DNA from: Roseiarcus sp963774195
GTDB taxonomy: Bacteria; Pseudomonadota; Alphaproteobacteria; Rhizobiales; Beijerinckiaceae
Direction of reading: 5' to 3'
Assembly (NCBI GenBank): GCA_963774195.1
Contig: CAVZDY010000003.1
Span: 1,178,001-1,242,000, forward strand
DNA length: 64,000 bases
The notes beneath the pieces were generated by a model. It had not been told where the DNA came from, did no database searches, and saw only the letters and a list, made by a program, of their open reading frames with translations. The translations under genes and the position numbers were made by a program. Positions within the stretch are counted from its first letter, which is position 1. Every line of letters begins with the position of its first letter. Positions 37,063 to 45,402 of the stretch are shown here, in pieces.

Positions 37063-37931
37063 GACCGCGCCTCGACGAAAGGATTTTCGAGAATGCCGAT
37101 GTTTTCGATCTCGATCCGCGCGACGTCGCCGGGCAGGAGGTACCTCGGCGGATTGAAGCCGATGCCGACGCCGGCGGGCGTTCCGGTGGCGATGACGTCG
37201 CCAGGCTGAAGCGTGACGCCGGCCGAAATCGTCGCGATGATCGTCGGGACGTCGAAGATGAGGTCGCGGGTGTTCGCGCTCTGTCGCAGTTCGCCATTGA
37301 TCCAGCACTTGATCGACGTATTCGCGAGGTCGATCTCGTCCCGCGTCACCGCCCAAGGCCCCATGGGACAGAAGGTGTCCTGCGACTTGCCGAGCAGCCA
37401 CTGGCTGTAGCGGCCCTGAAGATCGCGCGCCGTGACGTCGTTGACGATCGTGTAGCCCCAGACGTGATCGAGTGCGTTCTCCGGGCGAATGCCGCGTCCG
37501 CCAACGCCGATGATGACGGCCAGCTCAGCTTCGTAATCGACGGCCTGGGTCGTCTCGCGGTCGATGCGGACGGGACGGCCCGGTGCAATCACACAGTCGG
37601 GAACCTTGGAGAAAATGATCGGATGCTTCGGCACGACGCCAGCGGCCGCGCTGGAATCGAATCCGCTCGAAGCAAATTCCTTCGCGTGCTCATGATAATT
37701 CTTGCCGACGCAGAAGATGTTGCGCCTTGGACGAGGAATCGGCGCTTCCAGCCGCGCCTCGGTCAACGGCATCGGCGACAGAGTTTGGGGCAGGGACCCC
37801 CGCCCCACCAAGGCGAGCACGCCCATCTCCGCCTCGGACCGCGGAACATCGAACGCCGCGACCGTTTGCTTGCGCTCATCCACGACGCCGACACGACGCT
37901 CATCGCCAATCCGATAGGTCGCAACCTTCAA
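37059..37931 (-). CDS. Fumarylacetoacetate-hydrolase-family protein
   Basis: A 290-residue FAH-fold enzyme. The metal-binding and catalytic region is clear: RNIFCVGKNYHEHAKEF, PIIFSKVPDCVIAPG, VDYEAELAVIIG, GYTIVNDVTARDLQ, DVIATGTPAGVGIG. Family members hydrolyse C-C bonds of acylpyruvates or hydrate/decarboxylate 2-keto acids in aromatic catabolism. It is the first gene of the 14-kb minus-strand operon and lies 20 bases from an inverted repeat that is a likely operator. Confidence 0.9.
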   Translation of the reverse strand: MKVATYRIGDERRVGVVDERKQTVAAFDVPRSEAEMGVLALVGRGSLPQTLSPMPLTEARLEAPIPRPRRNIFCVGKNYHEHAKEFASSGFDSSAAAGVVPKHPIIFSKVPDCVIAPGRPVRIDRETTQAVDYEAELAVIIGVGGRGIRPENALDHVWGYTIVNDVTARDLQGRYSQWLLGKSQDTFCPMGPWAVTRDEIDLANTSIKCWINGELRQSANTRDLIFDVPTIIATISAGVTLQPGDVIATGTPAGVGIGFNPPRYLLPGDVARIEIENIGILENPFVEARS

Positions 37932-37950
37932 GGCGCGCCTCCCTGAAATG

Positions 37951-37971
37951 AACCATTTAATTTCAATGGTT
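37951..37971. promoter_or_regulatory. Inverted repeat, likely operator for the GntR-type regulator
   Basis: A perfect inverted repeat, AACCATT (37951-37957) and AATGGTT (37965-37971), separated by TAATTTC. It lies 20 bases upstream of the FAH start codon in the divergent region before the gntR gene. FCD-type GntR regulators commonly bind short palindromes of the TGGT-ACCA kind. A weaker ATGG-CCAT pair with a similar spacer lies near 38071-38085. Confidence 0.5.
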
Positions 37972-38128
37972 TCGTTATCGACGCAGGATGCACGGGATCA
38001 CTCCGCATTGCAAGCCGCCCTCCGCTCATTTCTTGGAAAAGACAGCAGGAGGTCGGCACATATTTCAGTGGATGGTATTGAGCCATTATGCAAAATGGCG
38101 CATTTATTTGGACGGAGATGGCTCACGA

Positions 38129-38812
38129 ATGGCCAGGGGCAGGGGCGCCACAATCGCAGCAAGTTTGCGCCAGCGCATCGTTGCAGGCGAATGGACGACC
38201 GCGGGCGCCCTGCCGAATGAGCGCGAGCTCGCGCGGACCTATGGCGTCGCGCGCAACACTTTGCGCAAGGCGCTCGAGGCGCTCGAGGCTGAGGGGCTGG
38301 TCAGCCGGCGCGTCGGTCGCGGCACGGAAATCCGCGAACCGATCGATCGGCGCCTCATCGAAATCATGGCCCAGATTCTCGGCTCCAGCCCACTCGACAT
38401 CATAAACCTGAGGATGATGATCGAGCCGCCGGCGACGGCGATGGCCGCCACCAACTCGAGCGTCGCCGCGATCGAATCCATTCGCGAGGCGCACGCCGAG
38501 GCGCTGGCGGCCGACAGCGTGGAGAGCTTCGAGCGTTGGGACATGGAGTTCCACAAGCGCATCTTCGACGCGACCCGCAACGAGTTCCTCGCCAATCTGC
38601 ACGAGATCCTCGCGATCGTGCGCAACCGCCAGCCGATGGTTGAGATTCGCCGGCGGCATTTCACTCACGAGCGCAAGCACGCCTATTGCGACCAGCACGC
38701 GGCGATCGTCGAAGCCCTGGTGCGTCGCGACGCCGGCGAAGCCGCAAAAGCCATGCGCGAGCACCTGCTCGCGCGCCGCCACAATCTGTTCAACGGACAC
38801 GGCAATTCATGA
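38129..38812 (+). CDS. GntR-family (FCD subfamily) transcriptional regulator
   Basis: A 227-residue regulator with an N-terminal winged helix-turn-helix (LRQRIVAGEWTTAGALPNER, ELARTYGVARNTLRKALEAL, EAEGLVSRRVGRGT) and a C-terminal FCD ligand-binding domain with DIINLRMMIEPPATAMAA and metal-site-like FHKRIFDATRNEFL. ATG 38129 is chosen by homology start and the GGAG upstream. It is divergent from the FAH operon and most likely controls it in response to a substrate or intermediate. Its stop overlaps the start of an FCD-only paralogue. Confidence 0.88.
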   Translation: MARGRGATIAASLRQRIVAGEWTTAGALPNERELARTYGVARNTLRKALEALEAEGLVSRRVGRGTEIREPIDRRLIEIMAQILGSSPLDIINLRMMIEPPATAMAATNSSVAAIESIREAHAEALAADSVESFERWDMEFHKRIFDATRNEFLANLHEILAIVRNRQPMVEIRRRHFTHERKHAYCDQHAAIVEALVRRDAGEAAKAMREHLLARRHNLFNGHGNS

Positions 38813-39321
38813 CAGCCGCAAGTGAATTCATCCGGCCAGAAGCAGGCGGGTTGGAGGTCGGCGAGGATCTCCTGGCCGTCTTGCGGCGCATCCCCGGAAC
38901 AAGCCCGCTCGACGTCATGAACGTGCGAATGATCCTCGAACCCCAGGCGGCCGAGGCGGCCGCCACCAACGCGAGCGAGGCCGCGCTGACGCTCATTCGG
39001 GAGGCGCACGAGGCGGCGACGAGGGCGCTCGACATGGAGCTTTTCGAGCGCTGGGACGCCGAGTTCCATCGCCGCATCTTTGCGAGCACGCGCAACGAGC
39101 TGCTGACGAATCTCGATCGGATGGTTCAGCTCATCCGAAACCAGCCGCCATGGGTCGAACTGAAACGCCGGTCATTCTCAGCCGAGCGTCGCGAGGCCTA
39201 TTGCCGCGAGCACGACGACCTGGTGCGCGCGCTGACGCGACGCGACGGAGGCGGCGCCGCCGACGCCATGCGCATCCACCTCGAGAGCGTCGCGAGAGGC
39301 CTGTTCGGAACGCGGCGTTAG
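38809..39321 (+). CDS. FCD-domain protein lacking a DNA-binding domain (GntR paralogue)
   Basis: A 170-residue protein that is nearly all FCD domain: TSPLDVMNVRMILEPQAAEA, FERWDAEFHRRIFASTRNEL, and EHDDLVRALTRRDGGGAADA. It aligns along its length with the C-terminal domain of the preceding GntR protein, but begins MTAASEFIRPEAGGLEVGED with no winged helix. ATG 38809 overlaps the preceding stop (ATGA), so the two are made together. It could dimerise with the full regulator through the FCD domains and act as a modulator. Confidence 0.8.
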   Translation: MTAASEFIRPEAGGLEVGEDLLAVLRRIPGTSPLDVMNVRMILEPQAAEAAATNASEAALTLIREAHEAATRALDMELFERWDAEFHRRIFASTRNELLTNLDRMVQLIRNQPPWVELKRRSFSAERREAYCREHDDLVRALTRRDGGGAADAMRIHLESVARGLFGTRR

Positions 39322-39330
39322 GGGCGTTGA

Positions 39331-39355
39331 CCGCCATCCTTTGCGCGGATGGCGG
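39331..39355 (+). terminator. Hairpin after the GntR/FCD gene pair
   Basis: A perfect 9-bp stem, CCGCCATCC and GGATGGCGG, around a TTTGCGC loop, nine bases after the stop of the FCD-only gene. There is no T-tract after it. Confidence 0.55.
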
Positions 39356-40270
39356 CTGGAAGCGCCAAGGGCCGCCGTCAGCCACTGGCTGGACGGGCCA
39401 GATCCCATGGATCGCTTGTAGTTCCAAAGGAAGCCGTTTCGCTGGCCGTTGCGTGGCGAGTGACTGCCTTCAAGTGACTGCAACAGTTCGTATTTTCTTC
39501 AATGCCTCGGGCAAATTACGCCTAACGATTGTTGCGCACGCAAAATTGGGGCGATTGTTGCGCGGCGCAATCGGACGTTTAGCAACACTTGCGAGCGTGT
39601 TGCTCAAACGTGAGTGAGTCTTTGACGTTGTTGCTTTTTTCGCTAAGACCCACTCAGGAGGCCACGAGCAACGACAGAGCGACGCGGTTCGCCAGCGGAC
39701 GTGCGATCGGCCGAGGCGGGTGGCGCGTCACTTAGGATCAAGCTGCGAACACCTATGGTATTGAATTTGCTATGCGAATTCTCGCGGTGCTTAACGAACG
39801 CTCGCAAGTATCCGATAAATGAATGCGCTTGTAATGGGCGGGCGAGAGGCCGAGAGAGCTTCATCCGCCGCGCTCCGACCCTGGCAAACCGCATCGCCCC
39901 GGACCGAAGCTCTGACGTGATTTTGGTGACGGCGGGTCACACGGGGGCGACGATATGAGCCTAAATGAGGGTTAGCTCGCGCTCCCGTACTATTTGATGC
40001 TTGACGTGTTTGAGCTTGCAATGTGACCTTATGTTTCGCTCTTCGTGAGGCGAGCACATATCCGCAGAATGCCAGGCTATACGGCCCGCACAGGCGATAA
40101 CATTATACTAGGTCGTACGGTTGCCAATCAAAGGGGGGATTGTGTATCGCCCAGACCACGTCCGTTCGGCACCTTGGCCAATAGCCGGAGATTGCCGTGA
40201 CACCGCGTTAGCAAGCCGACCGATCCATGCCAGAGTTAGACAAAGCCTGAAAGGGCACAGGAGCTAAGCG
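39356..40270. other. Gene-poor spacer of about 0.9 kb
   Basis: I see no convincing gene. GC content is lower than in the flanks. The first part holds the cluster of TTGCG palindromes listed separately. Short open frames near 39700-39960 have no Shine-Dalgarno or protein-like composition. The spacer marks the change from the catabolic operon to the IS-rich accessory region. Confidence 0.5.
39526..39604. repeat. Cluster of TTGCG-type palindromes and direct repeats
   Basis: CGATTGTTGCGC occurs twice (39526-39537 and 39552-39563, 26 bases apart). Each copy runs into a palindrome: TTGCGCACGCAA (39532-39543) and TTGCGCGGCGCAA (39558-39570). A third inverted repeat follows, AGCAACAC (39581-39588) and GTGTTGCT (39597-39604). 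The regular spacing suggests binding sites for a regulator or a DNA-organising protein. No adjacent gene explains it. Confidence 0.5.
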
Positions 40271-40534
40271 ATGGAAGACATCCGGGCAGGTCATCCGATC
40301 ATCACGGGCGCACTGATCGTGACGGCAATGGTGGCGATCGCGGTGATCGCTGCCGGCGTAGTCCTCGTTTTTTTGGGTCAGACGTCGGCGCTCTCTGAAA
40401 TTAAATTATTTGGTCAACAAGTGAACACCACGAGCGTTGGCGTGGTGGGCATTTTCTGCGGAGCAGTAGTCGGAGTGTTGGGGGTTAGATCAGCGCTGAA
40501 GACTGTGATTGATCTCGGTCGTCTTGGGCGGTAG
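40271..40534 (+). CDS. Small two-helix membrane protein (first copy)
   Basis: An 87-residue protein of unknown function with hydrophobic segments at about residues 10-35 and 52-70 and the motif VVLVFLGQTSALSEIKLFGQ between them. CAGGAG upstream supports ATG 40271. It is a paralogue of the next gene (matching VxLFVSQTDAVSELKLLGL and the following GVGVISIVCG helix), so the pair arose by duplication. Confidence 0.65.
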   Translation: MEDIRAGHPIITGALIVTAMVAIAVIAAGVVLVFLGQTSALSEIKLFGQQVNTTSVGVVGIFCGAVVGVLGVRSALKTVIDLGRLGR

Positions 40535-40815
40535 GCACGACAATGCGCGACGTAGTTTTTTGGATTGTAGCCGCACTGATGACGGTATTCTTTGCAGGGC
40601 TAACAACACGTTCTGCACGCCACATTGAGGCGGGCAGAAGTACTATCCAATTGGCGCTAGTCGTCACTGGGGTGATCGCCGTGATTGCGATTTCGGCGGG
40701 CGTCGTCATGCTTTTCGTAAGTCAGACTGATGCAGTTTCTGAACTGAAGTTGCTCGGATTGACGGTAAGAACGACCGGTGTCGGCGTCATTTCGATCGTC
40801 TGCGGCGTCTCGCTA

Positions 40816-41866
40816 GAGCGGTTCTCGACCGATTAGAATCGCTTGGGATTCCCGAATCGACGTGTTTCTGATTCACCGTGTTGGCTGGCGAAGGAGGCCG
40901 GCCGACATGGGGGAACCTCTTTCGACGGATCTTCGCGAGCGCGTGGTTGACGCGGTGAATGGGGGAATGTCGCGCCGTCAGGCGGCGGCGCATTTCAAGG
41001 TCGGGGTATCGAGCGCGATCCGCTGGGTTGCGCAGGCGCTGGCGACGGGCGACCTTGCGCCCAAGCGGCAGGGCGGCGATCGTCGATCAGCGGCGATCGA
41101 GGCGCAGGCTGATTTCATCCTGTCCCTGCTCGGCCCCGGCAGCGACGCCACCTTGGCCGAAATGCGCGCCGCCCTCGCAGCCAAGGGCCATTCCTTCAGC
41201 ATCTCCGCGCTCTCGCGCTTCTTCGCCCGAAGGAGGATCACGCTCAAAAAAAGTCCGCGCACGCGGCCGAGCAAGATCGCCCCGATATCCTGAAGCGCCG
41301 TCGGCAATGGTTCGCGTCTCAGCTCGATCTTGATCCGGCGAAGCTGGTTTTCATCGACGAAACCTGGGCCTCCACGAACATGGCGCGAAGATACGGTCGC
41401 GCTCCGCGAGGCGAACGCCTGCGCGCCGCCGTCCCCCACGGCCATTGGAAAACCACGACCTTCGTGGCCGGACTGAGGCTGGCGGGGGTTGTCGCGCCGC
41501 TGGTCTTTGACGGACCGATCAACGCCCAGGTCTTCGAAGCCTATGTCGAGCAATTCCTGGTCCCGACGCTGTCGCCTGGCGACATCGTCGTCATGGACAA
41601 TTTGTCCAGCCACAAAGGACCGAGGATCAGCCAAATGATCGAAGCCGCCGGCGCGACCTTGCTCTACTTGCCGCCCTACAGCCCCGACTTCAACCCGATC
41701 GAGAAGATGTTCTCCAAGCTCAAGGCGCTGCTGCGCAGAGCCGCCGAACGCACCGTCGAAGGTCTGTGGCGCGCAATCGCCGAATGCATTCCGCTTGTCA
41801 CGCCGCGCGAATGCGCAAACTATTTCGAGGCCGCCGGCTATGAACCAACCTGAACGGGAACCGCTC
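40816..41866 (+). mobile_element. IS630-family insertion sequence
   Basis: A 1051-bp element flanked by duplicated TA (40814-40815 and 41867-41868), the usual IS630/Tc1-mariner target. The terminal inverted repeats start GAGCGGTTC on the left and, read inwards on the other strand, GAGCGGTTC on the right; beyond nine bases they match partly. It contains one transposase gene in two frames. It sits inside the second small membrane-protein gene. Confidence 0.93.
40907..41853 (+). CDS. IS630 transposase made by frameshifting
   Basis: DDE transposase in two overlapping frames. The first (from ATG 40907, with AAGGAGG upstream) holds the paired HTH domain (LSTDLRERVVDAVNGGMSRR) and stops at 41293. 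The second holds the catalytic core: VFIDETWAS (first Asp), DIVVMDNLSSHK (second Asp), FNPIEKMFSKLKAL (Glu), ending at 41853. The frames are joined by a -1 shift at the A7 run at 41246-41252, after ITLKK. Such A-runs are used for programmed frameshifting in several IS630 members. Confidence 0.9.
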
Positions 41867-42031
41867 TAGCTGTCTTCGGCGTCGTCAAAGCGCTCCAAGC
41901 TCGTTGATCTCGGCAAAATAGAAGACTAGCGGCGGAGATGGGCCGCGCAGAGTGCGCGGCCCTCGGGAGCTGGTAGCGCCACTTAGAACGGGCAGGGGAC
42001 CTTGCGTCCGCCCGCATTGGAGGAAGCTTCG

Positions 42032-42712
42032 TTGCAAATGTTGATCGACCTCGTCAAGGTCGGCGCCATCGGTGCCAGTCTTGCTTTCCTCTACCTGTCG
42101 CAACAGTTGCTCAAGGCCGAGTTGAGCCTTAAGGACGGCGCGGGACGACCCATTTCGCCCAGACCCGAGGCGTTATCTGCAATCAAGCAATCTCGCTCCG
42201 CCGCGCTGGTCTTTTTGGTGGTCGGCGTAATGTCGGAATTGCTGCTCTCGCATACTGTTGATATTACGCATGCGTTGACGCAGAGGCTTTTCTCTAAAGA
42301 GTTCGCTGGAGCGAGGTTCCAAAGGTGGGTTTTCGACCCCGACGCGCCGTCGATTGCGTTCGAGGTCGAGCGCAACCAGATACAGTTAGCGCGATCCGTG
42401 TCCCCTCCGATGATGCTCAAAACTGACCTCTACGTTGCCGTTCGAGAAAAAGGAGAGAACGCCTCGAACGTCGGGACCTATCCGCTACTTTACGGGCCTT
42501 ATCAGTTTGGTAATATCGGCCTGGTAGAAGTTTCTTTGAAGCCCGAAGAGGCAATGAAACTGGGAAGTCGATGCGCCCAGTTTTCCGTCTTTGGCGTTCT
42601 CCGGACGGATGATCGACCAACCTCTCTGCGCGCTCCATTCGAGCCAGGAGCGCTTGCCACTCCGCCGATCGTGTTCGATGCGGCGAGTGCTTGCGTTTCA
42701 TCTCACGAATAG
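42032..42712 (+). CDS. Hypothetical membrane protein
   Basis: I do not recognise it. It encodes about 226 residues with two N-terminal membrane helices (LVKVGAIGASLAFLYLS near residue 6 and AALVFLVVGVMSELLL near residue 57) and a soluble C-terminal domain of about 140 residues. The start is TTG 42032 or ATG 42038, both after GGAGGA. It is followed by a small secreted peptide gene 10 bases later, probably in one transcript. Both lie between two IS-disrupted loci. Confidence 0.55.
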   Translation: MQMLIDLVKVGAIGASLAFLYLSQQLLKAELSLKDGAGRPISPRPEALSAIKQSRSAALVFLVVGVMSELLLSHTVDITHALTQRLFSKEFAGARFQRWVFDPDAPSIAFEVERNQIQLARSVSPPMMLKTDLYVAVREKGENASNVGTYPLLYGPYQFGNIGLVEVSLKPEEAMKLGSRCAQFSVFGVLRTDDRPTSLRAPFEPGALATPPIVFDAASACVSSHE

Positions 42713-42722
42713 GGAGCAACAA

Positions 42723-42848
42723 ATGCACCGATTACTCTGGCCCATCGTCTTTGCGTTTTTGTTCGCACACTCTGCCTTCGCGGGTGCCGACTGTAGGCGG
42801 GATGCACAACCTGCGCCCGATACGCAATGTACTCATGATGACCCCTAG
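42723..42848 (+). CDS. Small secreted peptide (41 residues)
   Basis: A short gene with a clear signal peptide, MHRLLWPIVFAFLFAHSAFA, followed by a 21-residue mature part with two Cys (GADCRRDAQPAPDTQCTHDD). An AGGGAG Shine-Dalgarno precedes ATG 42723. The two cysteines could form a disulphide in the periplasm. The function is unknown. Confidence 0.5.
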   Translation: MHRLLWPIVFAFLFAHSAFAGADCRRDAQPAPDTQCTHDDP

Positions 42849-42966
42849 CCGGATCGACTCTAGCGCTTGATGCCCGCGCCTGACGGCGGGGACGATTTTG
42901 TCGGGATCGGCGACCCATTGGAGAGGCTTCGACTGGGCGTTGGTAACCATCCGGTCGAGGCCGCAG

Positions 42967-44622
42967 TCACGCAGCTTCTTTGCAGAGAAGCCCCGGCCGC
43001 CATTTCCAAGGGAGCAACTCGGCGAGTTGCGTTTGCGGCGTGTCGGCGATCCTGGCGAGGGCGTCGGCGAGCCACGCTTGGGGATCGACGTCGTTGAGCT
43101 TCGCGGTCTGGATGAGCGTGTACATCAGCGCGGCCCGCTCGGCGCCGCGGTCCGAGCCAGCGAACAACCATGCCTTCCTGCCGAGCGCGAGGCCGCGCAG
43201 CGCTCGCTCGGCGGCGTTGTTGGTGAGGCAGATGCGGCCGTCATCGAGGAAGCTCGTGAACGCGGGCCAGCGCGTGAGCGTGTAGTCGATCGCCTTGGCG
43301 ACATCGGCGTGGCGCGAGAGTTTGGTGCGCTCGGCGCGCATCCACATTTCGAGCCCCGTCACGAGATCGCGGCTTCGCTCTCGCCGCGCGCGCAATCGCC
43401 GTTCGGCCGGGAGGCCGTTGACGTCGCGCTCGATGTCGAAGATCGCGTCGATCCGTCGGACCGCCTCCAAGGCGATCGGCGAGATTGGCGTCGCCTTCTT
43501 GCCTCGCCGCGCGTTGGCGGCGATGTCGGCCAATTCGAAGAACTTGCGCCGCGAATGGCTCCAGCACAGCGCCTCGACGATCGGGCCAGGCTTGCGGTCG
43601 GGAAGATAGAGGCGATTGTAGCCGTCGAACGCGTCGGCCTGGAGAATGCCGCCATAGCTCGCCAAGTGTCGCTCAGGATGCTGCCGCGTTCGATCGCGCG
43701 AGGCATAGAACAGCGCGGCTGGCGGATCCCGACCGCCAAACGGCTGATCGTCGCGGACATAAACCCAGACCCGGCCCGTCGCCGTCTGGCCCTTGGCGAG
43801 GATCGGAACCGTCGTGTCGTCGCCATGGAGCCGCTCGGCCCTGAGAACATGGGCTTCGATCAGGCCGTGCAGCGGACGCAGCGCCGCGGCGCAGGCGCCG
43901 ACCTGGTCGGCCAAGGTCGAGAGACGCAAGTCGACGCCTTCGCGGGCGTAGCGCTCGCTCTGGCGGTTCAGCGGCTGATGCTGGCCGAACTTCTCGAACA
44001 GGATCATCGCCAAGAGGTTCGGCCCCGCGAAGCCGCGCGGCGTCACATGGAAGGGCGCCGGCGGCTGCGAGATCGCTTCGCACTGCCGGCACGAGAAGCG
44101 TTCGCGGACCGTCTGGATCACCTTCCACTGGCGCGGGACGACTTCGAGCGTCTCCGTGACATCCTCGCCGAGCTTCGACAGTCTCAATGAGCCGCAGCAC
44201 GGACAGCTCTGCGGCGCCGCGACGACGACGCGTTCACGCGGCAGATGCGCGGGGAAGGGCTGGCGCGTCGGCCGCTTCCGCTCGAAGGTTTTGACCACGC
44301 TCGACGGCGCCGATCGTTCCGCCGCCAGTTCGTCCTCGCTCGCGTCCGCCTCGGCGTCCGCCAATTGCATTTCCAATTGATCGAGCAGCCGCTCCTTGCG
44401 TTCCGAGCGCGCGCCGTAGAGCGTGCGACGCAGCTTCTCGATCTCCAGCCTCAGCCGGGCGATCAGCGCGTCGGCGTTCGACGCGATCGCTTGGCTATGA
44501 TTGCGGTCCGCCTCGGCCTGCGCAGCGCGCGCTTCGCTCTCCAACCGCGCGGCCCGCTCAGCGCGGATCATCGCGTGCGCGGCGGCGAGATTGGAGGGCA
44601 GATTGTCCGGCGTGTTCGTCAC
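42967..44622 (-). CDS. tnpC: IS66 transposase TnpC
   Basis: A 551-residue DDE transposase. It has an N-terminal coiled coil (AERAARLESEARAAQAEADR), the zinc-finger-like APQSCPCCGSLRLSKLGEDV, and catalytic-core segments RLHGDDTTVPILAKG and GGILQADAFDGYNRLY. The C-terminal NNAAERALRGLALGRKAWLF holds the Glu. It is the paralogue of the TnpC at 52431-54086. Confidence 0.95.
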   Translation of the reverse strand: MTNTPDNLPSNLAAAHAMIRAERAARLESEARAAQAEADRNHSQAIASNADALIARLRLEIEKLRRTLYGARSERKERLLDQLEMQLADAEADASEDELAAERSAPSSVVKTFERKRPTRQPFPAHLPRERVVVAAPQSCPCCGSLRLSKLGEDVTETLEVVPRQWKVIQTVRERFSCRQCEAISQPPAPFHVTPRGFAGPNLLAMILFEKFGQHQPLNRQSERYAREGVDLRLSTLADQVGACAAALRPLHGLIEAHVLRAERLHGDDTTVPILAKGQTATGRVWVYVRDDQPFGGRDPPAALFYASRDRTRQHPERHLASYGGILQADAFDGYNRLYLPDRKPGPIVEALCWSHSRRKFFELADIAANARRGKKATPISPIALEAVRRIDAIFDIERDVNGLPAERRLRARRERSRDLVTGLEMWMRAERTKLSRHADVAKAIDYTLTRWPAFTSFLDDGRICLTNNAAERALRGLALGRKAWLFAGSDRGAERAALMYTLIQTAKLNDVDPQAWLADALARIADTPQTQLAELLPWKWRPGLLCKEAA

Positions 44623-44665
44623 ATGCGAAGTGAATCACAAAAGCGCGCGGTGACAAGCAAAATCG

Positions 44666-45013
44666 TCAGCCGACCGCGGTCGGACGCCAGGTTTTCTGCG
44701 GCATTCGCCAATCGATGCCCGATAGGAGATAGCCGAGTTGCGCGGTCGAGATCGTCACCGTTCCGTCCGCCATCGACGGCCACAGAAACCGCCCTCGCTC
44801 CAGCCGCTTCGAGAACAGACACATTCCTTGGCCATCGTGCCAAAGGCACTTGATGAGGTCGCCGCGGCGTCCGCGAAAGACGAACAAGTGGCCGGAATGC
44901 GGATCGCGCTTCAACGTTTCCTGGACGATCAGCGCCAGACCGTCGAACCCCTTGCGCATGTCGGTGTGGCCGGTCGCCAGCCATACACGAACGCCAGCCG
45001 GGATCGGGATCAT
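44666..45013 (-). CDS. tnpB: IS66 accessory protein TnpB
   Basis: A 115-residue IS66 Orf2 protein, with VRVWLATGHTDMRKGFDGLA and LFVFRGRRGDLIKCLWHDGQ, both strongly conserved in the family. It is required for IS66 transposition; its biochemical role is unclear. It starts 2 bases after the tnpA stop. Confidence 0.95.
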   Translation of the reverse strand: MIPIPAGVRVWLATGHTDMRKGFDGLALIVQETLKRDPHSGHLFVFRGRRGDLIKCLWHDGQGMCLFSKRLERGRFLWPSMADGTVTISTAQLGYLLSGIDWRMPQKTWRPTAVG

Positions 45014-45015
45014 CT

Positions 45016-45402
45016 CTAGGCGAGCCCTGCTCGTCCGGGCCGCGACAGCGCCTTGACGACGCGCGCCAGCGCGCCGGCGTCGACATCAGCGCCGACGAAA
45101 ATCCGTTCGCCGCCGACAAGTACGATCTCCATGCGGCCCGCCGTGGCCCCGGCTTCCGGCGCGATCGCGACCGGGACAAGCTCGACCGGAGCCGCGCGCT
45201 GCGAATCCGGCTCGCTTCTCGCCTGACGACGCCACGTAAAAACCAAGTTCGCGTTCACGCCATGTCGACGGGCGACCTCGGCCATCGAAGCGCCGGGCCC
45301 CAAGCTTTCCGCCACGATCTCGCGCTTCTCATGCGCCGTCCAAACCCGTCGCCGCCGTGCTCCTCGCGGGTTCAGGGCTTGATCAACCAGCTCCGACTTC
45401 AT
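45016..45402 (-). CDS. tnpA: IS66 accessory protein TnpA
   Basis: A 128-residue IS66 Orf1 protein with a Trp-containing helix-turn-helix of the IS3/transposase_8 type (RVWTAHEKREIVAESLGPGA, VARRHGVNANLVFTWRRQAR). Its C-terminal GRMEIVLVGGERIFVGADVD matches the copy-2 TnpA. Confidence 0.92.
   Translation of the reverse strand: MKSELVDQALNPRGARRRRVWTAHEKREIVAESLGPGASMAEVARRHGVNANLVFTWRRQARSEPDSQRAAPVELVPVAIAPEAGATAGRMEIVLVGGERIFVGADVDAGALARVVKALSRPGRAGLA

Larger units (their letters stand above)
40543..41907 (+). pseudogene. Small membrane protein (second copy) interrupted by IS630
   Basis: The gene starts at ATG 40543 and reads normally through TGVGVISIVCGVSL, after which the IS630 at 40816-41866 forces LERFSTD and a stop. 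Removing the IS and one copy of the TA target joins codon 91 (40813-40815) to 41869-41907 and gives AVFGVVKALQAR and a stop. This matches the end of the first copy (GVLGVRSALKTV). The undisturbed protein would have 103 residues and about three hydrophobic segments. Confidence 0.85.
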
